This document shows positions 9,701 to 19,050 of a stretch of 64,000 bases of DNA, one piece after another. This DNA comes from Akkermansia muciniphila. GTDB taxonomy: Bacteria > Verrucomicrobiota > Verrucomicrobiia > Limisphaerales > SIBE01. Below the pieces are notes generated by a model. The model had not been told where the DNA came from, did not search any database, and saw nothing but the letters and a program-made list of their open reading frames with translations. Each line of letters starts with the position of its first letter. The first letter of the stretch is position 1. Location of the stretch: the NCBI GenBank assembly GCA_945861765.1, contig CAMAWP010000001.1, forward strand, positions 16,302 to 80,301, written 5' to 3'. The translations under genes were made by a program, and so were the position numbers.

Positions 9701-12700
9701 CGGGTCCCGTCGGAGGATACGGAAGTACAAATCCGCCCCATCCTTGAACTTCCCTTGCCGCAAGTTCAAGTCAGCCAAGAGCCTCAAAGCAGGAACGTAG
9801 TTGGCGTCCAGCTCCAAGGCGCGACTGAGTGCTGATTCGAAATCGGAAATCCGATCCAGCGCCAGCAACGAGATCGCCAACCGCGTCTGAAAATCCGCGG
9901 AATCAGGGCGCAACCGGACCGCACGAGCCAGCTCAGCCTGACTCGACTCTCCGTCGCCCAACTGAAAGAGCAAACTGCCCAGTGTAGCAAAGATATCCGC
10001 ATCGTTAGGCGCAACACCCGAAGCCTGTCGCAGCACGTCGCACGCGCCGTGCGTGTCGCCTGAAGCAACGAGCTCATTCGCTTTGCTCAGAAGTTCGTCC
10101 AGCAGAGGGCGGACGGATCCCTCTGAGCCCGGGGAGTGCGGCACCTTGCCATCCGAGCCCGCCTGCAGATTTGCGGGGTCTGCCAAACGGCCTGAGTCCG
10201 GCCCAGAGGGCAGGATGCCCGTCAACATGCTCGACAGTTTGCGCGCCACCGTCTCCAGGTTCTCTCGGGCCAGCGTGTTCTGCGGGTCCAATTCGATCGC
10301 GCGTTCGAACATCATCTTAGCCGATTCAAAGTCGCGCACCTTAAAGAAGCAGACCCCCAACGCCATTATGGTTTCCAAGTCATCGGGCGTTTGCTTCAGA
10401 ATCTTGCCGTATTGTTGGGCTGCATCCGCGGCACTGCCGTGATTAAAATTCAGGTGGGCAAGCATCCGGAGAGCTTCTAGGTGGTTGGGATCCAACTCCA
10501 AGGCACGTCCCAAGGCAACCTCGAATTCCGCAGTCTCGCCCAACCGATAATGTGTGAGAGCTAATCGCGCCCAATGGCTCGGATCATCAGCGACATTTTG
10601 GACGAGCCGCCGCAAGAACGTACGGGCTTGAGCCATATCGCCCAACTGGAAACAGAGCGTGCCGAGAGCAGAGAGAATCTCGGTTGTATCGGGCGAAAGC
10701 TCCAAGGCCACTTTCAGCGCCTCGCAGGCAGCCGCCAAGTTCTGGGCCGCAAACGCTGCATCTGCTTTCGCGAGCCAATGTCGCAGTTTTTCAGATTTTG
10801 CTGAGTGAGCACTCGATGCTTCGCCGACTGGCGAAGGAATAGAAGATAACGGAGCTTTTCCAACCTTGAACCCCAGTTGGACAAGATTTTCACGCGCCGT
10901 CGAGTTGGCGGGATCCAGTTCGAGAACCCGTTCATAAACCATCTGCGCAGAGTTCATGTCGCCCCCTCGATAAAAACAGAGCGCCAAGGTCAGCAGACTT
11001 TCGAGATCCTCAGGCGATTTTTCTAATAGCTTGGCATAGGTGCGACCAGCGTCGCGGACCCGGTTGTTCTCAAGATTGGTTTTACCGAGAAACTTGAGAG
11101 CCTCCCGATTCTCTGGATCTATCTCCAATGCAATTCCGAGAGCTGACTCCATTTCCTCGATGCGATTTAACTTGAGACAAGCCATCGCGAGACGGGTATA
11201 AGGGTCGGGATCGCGCGGACGTAGTTCAATCACTCGCCTGAACTTTTCTCGAGCGATCTCGTGATTGCGGAGCGTAAAATGCATACTGCCGAGGGCTGCG
11301 AGGATTTCGGAATCCGAAGGCGCTAGCTCAGCCGCTTCCTCCAACGATTCCAAAGCAGCTTCGCGGTTGCCGGCTTCGCTGAAAAAATGAGCCTGGTCCA
11401 CCAGTTCATTGACACGCTCGGTGGAGGACTGCGTTTTTGATTTGAGATTTGAGATTTGAGATTTGAGAGCGGCATCCTTCACCATCTGTTCCAGGTCAGC
11501 CTGCCCCTCGATTGAACGTTGGATGCTCGATGTTGGATGTTGGGGGTTCGAGGCTTCCTCTTCGCCTCGCGTCACTTTCTGCCGTATTGCCTCAAGATTC
11601 TCCTTCGCTAGCGTGTTTCCTGGTTCTACTTCCAAGGCGCGTTGAAAAACCGCCTTGGCCGTTTCGAGATCTCCGGTTTTAAAGAAGCAAACCCCCAGCG
11701 GGAGCATTGCATGAATATCATCGGGATAGCGGCTGAGAATCTTGGTGTAAGTCTGAGCGGCATTCTTCAGGCTACCATGCTGAAAATTTAAGTTAGCCAA
11801 TGCTCGAAGGGCTTCGAGGTGGTAAGGGTCCAATTCCAAAGCGCGGGCTAAAGCGGTTTCAAACTCTTCAATGTGCTCAAGCTTGAGGTGAGCGATCGCT
11901 AATTGAAGAAAGGCGGTAGGATCATCAGGCTTGAGTTGAGTCAGCCGTTCAAATTGTCCCCGAGCTAAATCAAAATCATTTAAACCAAAGGCTACAATAC
12001 CGAGCGCACCAATGATCTCGCAGTCGTCGGGAGCAATCCTCACCGCTTCGAGCAAAAGGCGGCGCGCACTGGGAAAGTTCCCCTTTTGGTGCTCGGCGTC
12101 GGCCTGTGCCAGCAGCCCAGCTACAGTTGGGATCGGGGATTCAGCAGTTGAGCTTGCTCCGAGGTTGGGTGCCACAACTCGGAGATCAGAACTTGGGCGC
12201 GCGGCCGGTTCGAGATTCGATGTTGGATGAAGGATGTTGGATGTTGGATGTTCAGCGCGTCCAACTCGGCGTTGGATTAAGGAAAGGTTTTCTCCGGCGA
12301 CAGGATGATTTGGAGAAACCTGGAGGACCTTTTCAAAAACCACTCGTGCCGTCTCGAACTCATCGGCTTTAAGGAAACAGTTACCTAACGCAAGCAACGC
12401 TTCCAAATCCTCGGGTGATTGGTTGAGGATCTTGGCGTAAGCTTGGCCAGCGTCCTTCCAGTTACCCTCCTGAAAATTCAATTCAGCCAGGAGCTTGAGC
12501 GCCTCGCGATGGAATGGATCAAGTTCCAGAGCACGGCCAAGCGCGGCTTCGAAGTCCTCAACACGTTCGAGCCTCAAATTAGTCAAGGCAAGCTGCACAA
12601 ATGCGGATGCGTCATTTGGGCGCAAAGCCGTCACTCGGAGAAAAAACTGAAGAGCCAGACCAAAGTCGCCAAGCCGGAACAAAACGACACCTAGGGAATC

Positions 12701-13864
12701 CATCAGAGAGGCGTTCTCTGACTCCAGTTTGAGCACTCGCTCGAACGCGGTCGATGCTCTGTCGAAATCCTTAAGCTTTACCATGCAACGGCCAAGATGC
12801 AGTAATGCGTCGAGATCAGTGGGAGTCCGATGGACTATATCTAGATAGACTTCGCCTGCTTCCTTGTAACACCCGTTGTCCATCGCAATGCGACCAAGTA
12901 ACATCAGCGCGTCGAGATTTGACGGCTCAAGCGTCAGCGCTTGTTTCAAAAACGCTGTTGCTTCCGGAACACGTTCCAGAGCCTTCAAAACGGTGGCGAT
13001 GTCAATGAGCGCCGGAACATTGTTTGGAGCTTTGCCGACGAAAAAGTGCAAAGCCAGCTTCCATAAACCAAGCAGGTTCTGTCGAAAATCTTGCCGCAGA
13101 GAAGGCTGCCGCAGGACTTCGATTCCTTTTTTGAGCAGCTCATCCCCCGCGAACTTATACTCTGCCGCATCCTGATTCGTACACCCCCAAGATTCAGCAT
13201 GATTCCGGTAAAGGACGAGTGGCTTATCAATGTAAATCATCTGCTTTAACAAGCCCGACTGCACCAAGAGGAGATACTCGGAATAAAGTGCAAAATTCCC
13301 TCGAGCCAAGCGTTGAACGCCACCGAGACTTTTTAGATAACCCACTTCGTAAACCCCGGTGGTTCCAATGGCCCGCACCTTCCCGCTGAGGTACAACTGA
13401 ATAAATTGCCCACCTTGGAGAAGATAGGTCTTTCCACTGAAAAGCTTGGTTTCATCAACGAGAACCTGCCCTTCAATAACACCGTATGCCGAAAACGCGC
13501 AGGCTGGAAATCCGCTTTGGGTGAGAGCTTCATGAATGTTGCTTAGAAACTCCGGGGCATAGAGATCGTCATCTGCTTGCCATGTGAAATAGCGACCTCT
13601 GCTCAAACCGAGCAGAGCATTCATATTATCCACCTCGCCAAGGTTCTCCGGATGATTCACAAATCGAACCCGCGGATCATCGATGCCAAACAGCTCGGGC
13701 GAAAGAGTTTCTTGTGTGTAATCGTTGCCGACAATTACTTCAAAATCTTTGAAGCTCTGATCGAGGATCGACAAGAGCGTTTGCTTCAGCAACTCTCGAC
13801 GATTGTACGTGGTTACTCCGATGGAAAAGAACGGTGTCATTGAGATAAGCTCTGACGTGCGCAC
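6791..13864 (-). CDS. Giant multidomain protein (2357 aa): three GT2 glycosyltransferase domains and five homologous TPR modules
   Basis: GT2 motifs: FSIGVTTYNRRELLKQTLLSIL; VSAIVSTYNSERFMRGCLEDL; LSVCLIVKNEERFIKQCLDSV...ILDADEE; many TPRs (e.g. ALGRALELDPNHLEALRMLAHLNF). Confidence 0.88.
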   Translation of the reverse strand: MRTSELISMTPFFSIGVTTYNRRELLKQTLLSILDQSFKDFEVIVGNDYTQETLSPELFGIDDPRVRFVNHPENLGEVDNMNALLGLSRGRYFTWQADDDLYAPEFLSNIHEALTQSGFPACAFSAYGVIEGQVLVDETKLFSGKTYLLQGGQFIQLYLSGKVRAIGTTGVYEVGYLKSLGGVQRLARGNFALYSEYLLLVQSGLLKQMIYIDKPLVLYRNHAESWGCTNQDAAEYKFAGDELLKKGIEVLRQPSLRQDFRQNLLGLWKLALHFFVGKAPNNVPALIDIATVLKALERVPEATAFLKQALTLEPSNLDALMLLGRIAMDNGCYKEAGEVYLDIVHRTPTDLDALLHLGRCMVKLKDFDRASTAFERVLKLESENASLMDSLGVVLFRLGDFGLALQFFLRVTALRPNDASAFVQLALTNLRLERVEDFEAALGRALELDPFHREALKLLAELNFQEGNWKDAGQAYAKILNQSPEDLEALLALGNCFLKADEFETARVVFEKVLQVSPNHPVAGENLSLIQRRVGRAEHPTSNILHPTSNLEPAARPSSDLRVVAPNLGASSTAESPIPTVAGLLAQADAEHQKGNFPSARRLLLEAVRIAPDDCEIIGALGIVAFGLNDFDLARGQFERLTQLKPDDPTAFLQLAIAHLKLEHIEEFETALARALELDPYHLEALRALANLNFQHGSLKNAAQTYTKILSRYPDDIHAMLPLGVCFFKTGDLETAKAVFQRALEVEPGNTLAKENLEAIRQKVTRGEEEASNPQHPTSSIQRSIEGQADLEQMVKDAALKSQISNLKSKTQSSTERVNELVDQAHFFSEAGNREAALESLEEAAELAPSDSEILAALGSMHFTLRNHEIAREKFRRVIELRPRDPDPYTRLAMACLKLNRIEEMESALGIALEIDPENREALKFLGKTNLENNRVRDAGRTYAKLLEKSPEDLESLLTLALCFYRGGDMNSAQMVYERVLELDPANSTARENLVQLGFKVGKAPLSSIPSPVGEASSAHSAKSEKLRHWLAKADAAFAAQNLAAACEALKVALELSPDTTEILSALGTLCFQLGDMAQARTFLRRLVQNVADDPSHWARLALTHYRLGETAEFEVALGRALELDPNHLEALRMLAHLNFNHGSAADAAQQYGKILKQTPDDLETIMALGVCFFKVRDFESAKMMFERAIELDPQNTLARENLETVARKLSSMLTGILPSGPDSGRLADPANLQAGSDGKVPHSPGSEGSVRPLLDELLSKANELVASGDTHGACDVLRQASGVAPNDADIFATLGSLLFQLGDGESSQAELARAVRLRPDSADFQTRLAISLLALDRISDFESALSRALELDANYVPALRLLADLNLRQGKFKDGADLYFRILRRDPDNLEVILAMAVCFYKTGDIPAARLMYERVLKLEPGNAVAKENIEFLLDSNASASGAVERPSLSKPPVVSAIVSTYNSERFMRGCLEDLEAQTIADRLEIIVIDSGSQQNERAIVEEFQSRYDNIVYVRTEERETVYAAWNRGIRAARGKYLTNANSDDRHRKDAFEILVRTLDEHPKVALVYADVLITDQENSTFDTARRIGTYNWLEFDPGALVQRGCFVGPQPMWRHEVHQEHGFFDPTFVSAGDYEFWMRLAKTREFLHVPQTLGLYLKSPTSVEHSNQGRAAEETRIAHSRHGADLLQKAGVTLANSSAEMGTQIPKAPPKVEVPRVASIGSLKKVHDLLDRKKYLKAWNATLDAINLRPFHPDAYLQMVEIALSAGDERQALICAERLLQMTPHWDLAKKVYASLHTQKKVTHSKIKWTPLPSTDKPRLSVCLIVKNEERFIKQCLDSVKPIATQIVVVDTGSTDRTVAIAKENGAEVYYFEWNDNFSDARNAAHEHAIGDWVLILDADEEMPVESHQKLTEDMAAQNVLGYRIPICNVHESLDSVTYVPRLFRNAPALFFVGRVHEQIYASVIVRKAEWGMEAILGTGRINHHGYEPALVKERQKVKRNLKLMERAVEEMPDEAALLMNYGLDLVNDGRLEEGLEKYRLAVAALEPHQPKLVLPEVRERLLTLFGVHLLKAGNLEELLKLMTSRMANDAGPTASMSFLAALALMRLKRAGEAIPHIRGCLAKRDIPALTPACQDILKAGPYHLLAECLATTGQNDEAEKEFKRALELDPRAGGAIHDYARFLHKENRSLEALQILHNAIGLELNEERIWCLGGFIANSKPDFLDFGLDWTGEAIKYFPEHEAVTAFRGEILFKAGQFSEALPFFQHKAHAHKPSAQAATILCQLAMGERARLVVSPDQEANLSRELLAWYRRLLVTNSKEAVLTINARLAQLRETLPTAAALIEQSLAESKAK
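11435..11469. repeat. Short tandem repeat tttgaga(tttgaga)n inside a linker of the giant GT
   Basis: tttgatttgagatttgagatttgagatttgagag; encodes KSQISNLKSKTQ on the minus strand. Confidence 0.85.
11510..11552. repeat. gatgttggatgttgg-type repeat inside a linker of the giant GT
   Basis: gattgaacgttggatgctcgatgttggatgttgggggttcgag; encodes NPQHPTSSIQRSIE on the minus strand. Confidence 0.8.
12208..12255. repeat. gatgttggatgttgg-type repeat, second copy
   Basis: gttcgagattcgatgttggatgaaggatgttggatgttggatgttcag; encodes EHPTSNILHPTSNLE on the minus strand. Confidence 0.85.
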
Positions 13865-13888
13865 TTCTTTATCATCTTAAGCCTTCGA

Positions 13889-15328
13889 TCACTCATGCAC
13901 CAAGTCCGATCGAAGCTCAAAGACAGCCTCCGAGAATTGCCTGTGGTACGGTACCGGCCGTAGAGTTAAAGGTTGCCAACTTTCCTTGTAAGGAAACTGG
14001 TCCATCCCAAGACTGGAAGACGATGAAGCCGCAGGTTTTGTAGGCTGAGCCTTTATGTACAACCAGCCCTTGCATTTTCTGGCGATCAGTTCGAAGTAGT
14101 TATGCACCTGTTCCTTTGACATCTCGTCGAACGAACTTATATTGATTACTAAATCGAAATAACCGTCCGGAAAATCTTCCAACTGATCGGGTGAGTAACA
14201 CTGAACACGCCGCAAGCTTTTCTCCGGTGGCCCAGGCTGAAACATCTTTACGCTTCGAGCGCCTAGGACTAAGGCTAGATAGTTCTGCGCAACGGCAAGA
14301 GCTGGAGGAATGTCGAACAAACACGTTTGCACTTCCGGAAATGTGTTTGCGATCATAAATGCCAAGCGGCCGTATCCGGACCCGATTTCGCAAATTCTTT
14401 TCACTGTCCCGAACTTAGCTCCGAGTGCATTGTGAATAAAGTTCAATTCTAGAGAGCTCGTAGCCAGATCCTGGGTGACAAGTCGTCCCTGGTACCAGAT
14501 CCGGATAGGGTTGCCAACGATGGGCTCCTCACATTTTTTCAGACAGCCTATCTTATCCTCTTCACACGCCCATTCCCACAACAGTGCCACGAATTCCGAG
14601 TAATCGGCAGGAGAACTAATGGGAAAGTCAATTGTTAGACTCAGGTAATCCCACTCATCGATGGAAAAACGTGGGGTTTCCATTAAATTAGATCTGCCCG
14701 TTTTCTGAAATATTGCTTTTCGCAGGTCCTCGTTTCTGCCCATCGATACCCCCGCTTGATTATAAAAGTAGTTAACCGTCTTCTTAAAGTTCGCGAAACC
14801 GGATTGCATAATGTAGCACAGGTGCCGCTTTGCATGGTGTCTCCAGAAATCCGCCGGCGCGTATAACTCATGCTTAGGATGCTCAAGGATACTGTGAAAT
14901 ATGAAGTTGGCCTGCTCGTAAATCTGGAGATCGGATGGGAAGAAAGTGGATGAGTCGTCAAAAGTCCGCAAAGTTGTTAAGCTTAAAGAACCGATCCCAT
15001 TTTTCAGCTTATCGGCCAACTGCTGTGCTTCCACGTTGCTAGGGTCAAGCGACAAAGCTCGTTGAACAACCCTTTGGGCACCAACGTACTCGTGTAACAT
15101 TAAGAGAGCAAAAGCTCGCCCTACATGGAATTTGGCATTGCTGTCATCTGTAAGCACGAGCTCTGTAAATTCCGTTCGAGCCTCGCTGTAAAAACCATTC
15201 TTTAGATACTCATGAGCCAGTTGCTCGCGCAATACCACATCTCCAGGACTTTCTCGCGACTGCCTTTCAACCACCCTCAACGCATCGAGATCAGCCCTGG
15301 CTACGTCAAGGATCTTCTCAGAGTTCAT
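13889..15328 (-). CDS. TPR-containing putative sugar O-methyltransferase
   Basis: N-terminal TPR; ICEIGSGYGRLAFMIANTFPEVQTCLFDIPPALAVAQNYL typical of the putative sugar O-methyltransferase family. Confidence 0.7.
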   Translation of the reverse strand: MNSEKILDVARADLDALRVVERQSRESPGDVVLREQLAHEYLKNGFYSEARTEFTELVLTDDSNAKFHVGRAFALLMLHEYVGAQRVVQRALSLDPSNVEAQQLADKLKNGIGSLSLTTLRTFDDSSTFFPSDLQIYEQANFIFHSILEHPKHELYAPADFWRHHAKRHLCYIMQSGFANFKKTVNYFYNQAGVSMGRNEDLRKAIFQKTGRSNLMETPRFSIDEWDYLSLTIDFPISSPADYSEFVALLWEWACEEDKIGCLKKCEEPIVGNPIRIWYQGRLVTQDLATSSLELNFIHNALGAKFGTVKRICEIGSGYGRLAFMIANTFPEVQTCLFDIPPALAVAQNYLALVLGARSVKMFQPGPPEKSLRRVQCYSPDQLEDFPDGYFDLVINISSFDEMSKEQVHNYFELIARKCKGWLYIKAQPTKPAASSSSSLGMDQFPYKESWQPLTLRPVPYHRQFSEAVFELRSDLVHE

Positions 15329-15374
15329 GCAATGCTCCGTTGTTGTTTTTCACTGATCTGAACATGGCCTCTCC

Positions 15375-16022
15375 CTATTTTTTTCGCGCCCGGACCAAGA
15401 GCATGCGATCTCGATCACCTTTCCATAAAAACTGAGATATCTCGATTTCTTCGAAGTCTAGCTGGCGTAGAACTGCTCGAATTTTTGGGACGGTGTAACA
15501 GTTCCTATGAAACTGCCCTGCTCCGTTTTGATTTCCGAAGATCATCGCCATCAAATATCCCCAACGATTGTCGGTAGCATATGAGTACTGACCAAACCAA
15601 TGCTGACTCGCAATAGCTTGGGGATCATTTCGATAAAACTCCTTCCAGTCGTCCTTAGCTGCCAACCACAACTTGACAGCCTCTTCAAAGTCGGGAGTCG
15701 AAAACTGAAAAATACCACCCGGACGGAGAACACGCTTGATCTCATAGAAAAACTTCGGTTCCTCCGCGAAAGACATATGCTCAACCAAAGAGTCAGCTCG
15801 AACTTCATCGACGCTCGCCCCCTCAAACGGCAGGTTGAAAATATCGTAATTGAATACTTGAACGCCTTCGGGAAACTCCTGAAAGGGGTAGCGCGCTTTC
15901 AGAACCTCGATGCTGTCCATATCCACATTGATGTAACCTGACAGCGGACGACCGCCGCAGCCTAAATTCACCTTAACCCCAGGATTAGAGGTTTTCCGGG
16001 CGAAACTTTCGTTCTCTTTCAT
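15375..16022 (-). CDS. Class I SAM-dependent methyltransferase
   Basis: VNLGCGGRPLSGYINVDMD...RADSLVEHMSF...RVLRPGGIFQFSTPDFEE. Confidence 0.85.
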   Translation of the reverse strand: MKENESFARKTSNPGVKVNLGCGGRPLSGYINVDMDSIEVLKARYPFQEFPEGVQVFNYDIFNLPFEGASVDEVRADSLVEHMSFAEEPKFFYEIKRVLRPGGIFQFSTPDFEEAVKLWLAAKDDWKEFYRNDPQAIASQHWFGQYSYATDNRWGYLMAMIFGNQNGAGQFHRNCYTVPKIRAVLRQLDFEEIEISQFLWKGDRDRMLLVRARKK

Positions 16023-16145
16023 TTGGAACTCGATTCAAGGATTCATACCTGGATCACGCCTCGGTAAGGTCGGATACAATTAATCAATCAATTGATTGCC
16101 GCCACAACGCAGCCCACTGGCGTACACCACTAAACAACTACCACC

Positions 16146-17084
16146 CTACCATCTGCGAACTCCCTTGATCAATTGAATTGTCGAGGTGATTCCCTCCTCT
16201 AAGCTGCCTTTGAATTCGAATCCCATTCCCTTGAACCGCTCGTTCGCCACGGTGTAGGAAAGTTGATTCATGATCTGCGAATCCACGTATTCGATCACCA
16301 GATCCGGCACCTGCTTCGCTATGATATCGACGATACTCTTAACCGAGCTATTTGCGGTGACGACGTTATAAATCCGGCCATCGAAGAGATTCGTTTTTAT
16401 GATAAAACCCAACGCTGCCACGGCATCGGTGAGATCAAGATAAGGCCGGAGCTGATGTAGAGCCGTGCGCCAGACTGTAATTGGGTTCCCCATGACAGCT
16501 TGCCAACAAAACTTATTTACCGCCGTATGAAATCGCATTCCAGGGGAAACTCCAAAGATGGTCCCGAACCGGCATGTGATAAATTGAAGGCCATGCTGTT
16601 GTCCTAGCGCTTCCAACAAACGCTCTGCCTTTAGTTTGGACTCAGCGTAAGGGCTCTGGGGTTTCAAGTCCGTGACGGGACAGTCCTCATCAACAACTTC
16701 CGATTGCGTGCCATAAATGCTGGTTGTTGAAATAAAGATCAGCCTGGATCCGGTCTGCACACAGGCGCGGGCAACACGTTCCGTTCCTTCAAAGTTTGTG
16801 CGTTCGACGTGATCTTTGAGTTCGAAGCTCCCAGCAGCATCCGTGATCGCGGCAAGGTGAATCACAACGTCTGCCTCCCGAAAGAAACCGGCGAGATCCG
16901 CCTTAAGAATGTCCGCTTCGAAGAAGCGGTAGTTGCCGGTCGCCGGAAGCTGGAAAAGCGAACAATAGCGTTTTGTCGAAAGGTCGTCCAAAAGGACGAC
17001 GAGCGCATCGGGAAATATGCAGGGGATTTCGCGGATCAACTGGGATCCAATGTGACCCAAAGGGCCGGTTACGACGATTTTCAC
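16146..17084 (-). CDS. NAD-dependent epimerase/dehydratase (SDR)
   Basis: VTGPLGHIGSQLI Rossmann motif, VIHLAAITD, YAESKLKAE active-site motif. Confidence 0.88.
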   Translation of the reverse strand: MKIVVTGPLGHIGSQLIREIPCIFPDALVVLLDDLSTKRYCSLFQLPATGNYRFFEADILKADLAGFFREADVVIHLAAITDAAGSFELKDHVERTNFEGTERVARACVQTGSRLIFISTTSIYGTQSEVVDEDCPVTDLKPQSPYAESKLKAERLLEALGQQHGLQFITCRFGTIFGVSPGMRFHTAVNKFCWQAVMGNPITVWRTALHQLRPYLDLTDAVAALGFIIKTNLFDGRIYNVVTANSSVKSIVDIIAKQVPDLVIEYVDSQIMNQLSYTVANERFKGMGFEFKGSLEEGITSTIQLIKGVRRW

Positions 17085-18052
17085 AGGTGGAGTTTTGAAG
17101 CTGACTTTTTCTCAACTAGCGATTTGGTCCGTTCCAATCCCGAAACAAAGTCATAGCGGCTTTTCCATCCTGTGACGGCTTGCAATCGAGCATTTGAGAA
17201 CTGAGCGTGCTCGATCTCAATGCGGCGGCGTTCATCCGGCCATTCCACATGGTTTATCTTGCCTCGTTGGAAGACTGTGACAATCTTTTCGGCGATTTCC
17301 CGAACCGTGAGATGCTCTCCGCTGGTAGCAAAAAAAACGTCACCAAAAAGTCGCGGCTCCAGCGCGGCTCGCCAAAGAATTTCAGTCGCATCCTCCACAT
17401 ACACGACGTTTCGCGTTTGTTCGCCTGCGCCGAAGATACTGATCTGCTGATTAGTCCAAGCCAAATGGATGAAATAGTTAATGAATCCAAACTCGGGGTA
17501 ACCCTTGCCAAACGGTCCATAAATATTGGCGAACCGGAGCACCACAGTTTTCAAATCATGAAGAGTGTGGTAGATGCGGTAATACTTCTCCGCAACCCCT
17601 TTGTTGGCCGAATAAATTTCCAATGGTTTTTCACTGTGGTTTTCATCAACGATTTGGCTCACCGCCTTGCCGATAACGGTACTGCTCGATGTATAAACCA
17701 CGACGGCATCTCTATTGAGCAAACGGATTGCCTCCAGGAGTTTCAAATTTCCCATACAATTGATCTCCGCATCCAGCAAAGGAAACTGGATCGACAAGGG
17801 ATGGGACGTCTGACCTGCACAATTGAAAATGATGTCCTGACCTTGAACGATCTCCGCCAGAAGCGTCTCGTCTCGGAGATCTCCACGAACGAACCGAATT
17901 TGAGACCAGACCTCGCGCAGATTCTCTGTGGTCACATGCAAGTGCGGCTCAAGGGAATCCATCACTGTTATTTGCGCCCCCGTTTCCGCAAGACATCGCC
18001 GAACCAAATTAGACCCTAAAAATCCAGCACCCCCGATGATTAGCACATTCAT
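17081..18052 (-). CDS. NAD-dependent epimerase/dehydratase (SDR)
   Basis: IIGGAGFLGSNLVRRCL, YSANKGVAEKYYR, LRFANIYGP; overlaps 16146-17084 by 4 nt. Confidence 0.88.
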   Translation of the reverse strand: MNVLIIGGAGFLGSNLVRRCLAETGAQITVMDSLEPHLHVTTENLREVWSQIRFVRGDLRDETLLAEIVQGQDIIFNCAGQTSHPLSIQFPLLDAEINCMGNLKLLEAIRLLNRDAVVVYTSSSTVIGKAVSQIVDENHSEKPLEIYSANKGVAEKYYRIYHTLHDLKTVVLRFANIYGPFGKGYPEFGFINYFIHLAWTNQQISIFGAGEQTRNVVYVEDATEILWRAALEPRLFGDVFFATSGEHLTVREIAEKIVTVFQRGKINHVEWPDERRRIEIEHAQFSNARLQAVTGWKSRYDFVSGLERTKSLVEKKSASKLHL

Positions 18053-19050
18053 AGTAAACTACTCGCGGTTCGGTCGATTCCTTCGGGAAGCAAACACCGT
18101 GGGCGCCAGCCCGTAAGCTCGCTAAACCGAGTTGAATCCGCCACGAAATTGCGCGATTCAATCGGGGATAACCCATCTGGAGGATCCACATGCTGGACCG
18201 GAACGTGCCTTCCCGTTTTCAGGGCGACCCGCTCCGCCACCAAATGGAGTGCCTGGTCAATAGTGAACCCCTGTCCGCTCCCAACGACAAAATAGTTGGC
18301 ATTTAAACGAGCCGCATGGATTCCTGCGGTTAAGAATGCCTCCACCACATCATCAATATACAAATAGTCGCGCAAGTAATGCCCCGGCTTATACAGGGTC
18401 AAAGGGTCGCCCTTAATAGCCCGCACCACCATCTTATTCAGAACTCCTCGATCCGCGCCGGCGCTTCGAGGCCCAGGACCATAAACGTTGGCTAGACGCA
18501 GACTGACGCCGGTCACTGAGCCTTGGCGGGCAGAGTAGAGGAGATACTGTTCTGCCATCGCTTTGTGCAAATCGTAAACACTAACAGGACGATCCCTCTC
18601 TTCTCCGGTGACAGGTAAGGAGGCTGGAATTCCTAACTGCGTCACAGTGCCAGCGTAAACGACACACGGCATCCAACCCTTCACACGGCAACACTCCAGG
18701 AGTTGAACCATTGGCAAGACATTGTTCTTCCAATCCTCTTCCAGATTTGCGTTGGCAATGTAAACACTGGTCTGCGCGGCAAGGTGAAATACGAAGTCCG
18801 CTCCGGCCAACGCGTTTTCCCATGTGGCGCGACTTTGAAGATCACCCTCGATGTCCACGAAGTTCGCAATGCCCTGAACCGGCTCGAGTTGACGGAGGCT
18901 TCTGCTTAGTCGGACGACCGTACAAGCAACCTTCGCGAGCGCGCTTGCTAGGCTTCCAGCCACGTATCCGCTCGCTCCAGTCAAAACGATTCGCTTCCCG
19001 GCATAACTCGCAAGGAGTTCGTTCACGTGATGTCGGCGTTCTTGACCCAA
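18049..19050 (-). CDS. NAD-dependent epimerase/dehydratase (SDR)
   Basis: VLTGASGYVAGSLASAL, VFHLAAQTSV, YDLHKAMAEQYLL, LRLANVYGPG. Confidence 0.88.
   Translation of the reverse strand: MGQERRHHVNELLASYAGKRIVLTGASGYVAGSLASALAKVACTVVRLSRSLRQLEPVQGIANFVDIEGDLQSRATWENALAGADFVFHLAAQTSVYIANANLEEDWKNNVLPMVQLLECCRVKGWMPCVVYAGTVTQLGIPASLPVTGEERDRPVSVYDLHKAMAEQYLLYSARQGSVTGVSLRLANVYGPGPRSAGADRGVLNKMVVRAIKGDPLTLYKPGHYLRDYLYIDDVVEAFLTAGIHAARLNANYFVVGSGQGFTIDQALHLVAERVALKTGRHVPVQHVDPPDGLSPIESRNFVADSTRFSELTGWRPRCLLPEGIDRTASSLL

Noticed and set aside
11435-12255. Repeats in the giant GT considered as CRISPR or VNTR
   Set aside because: Units are too short, without spacer structure, and in frame within linkers; not CRISPR.
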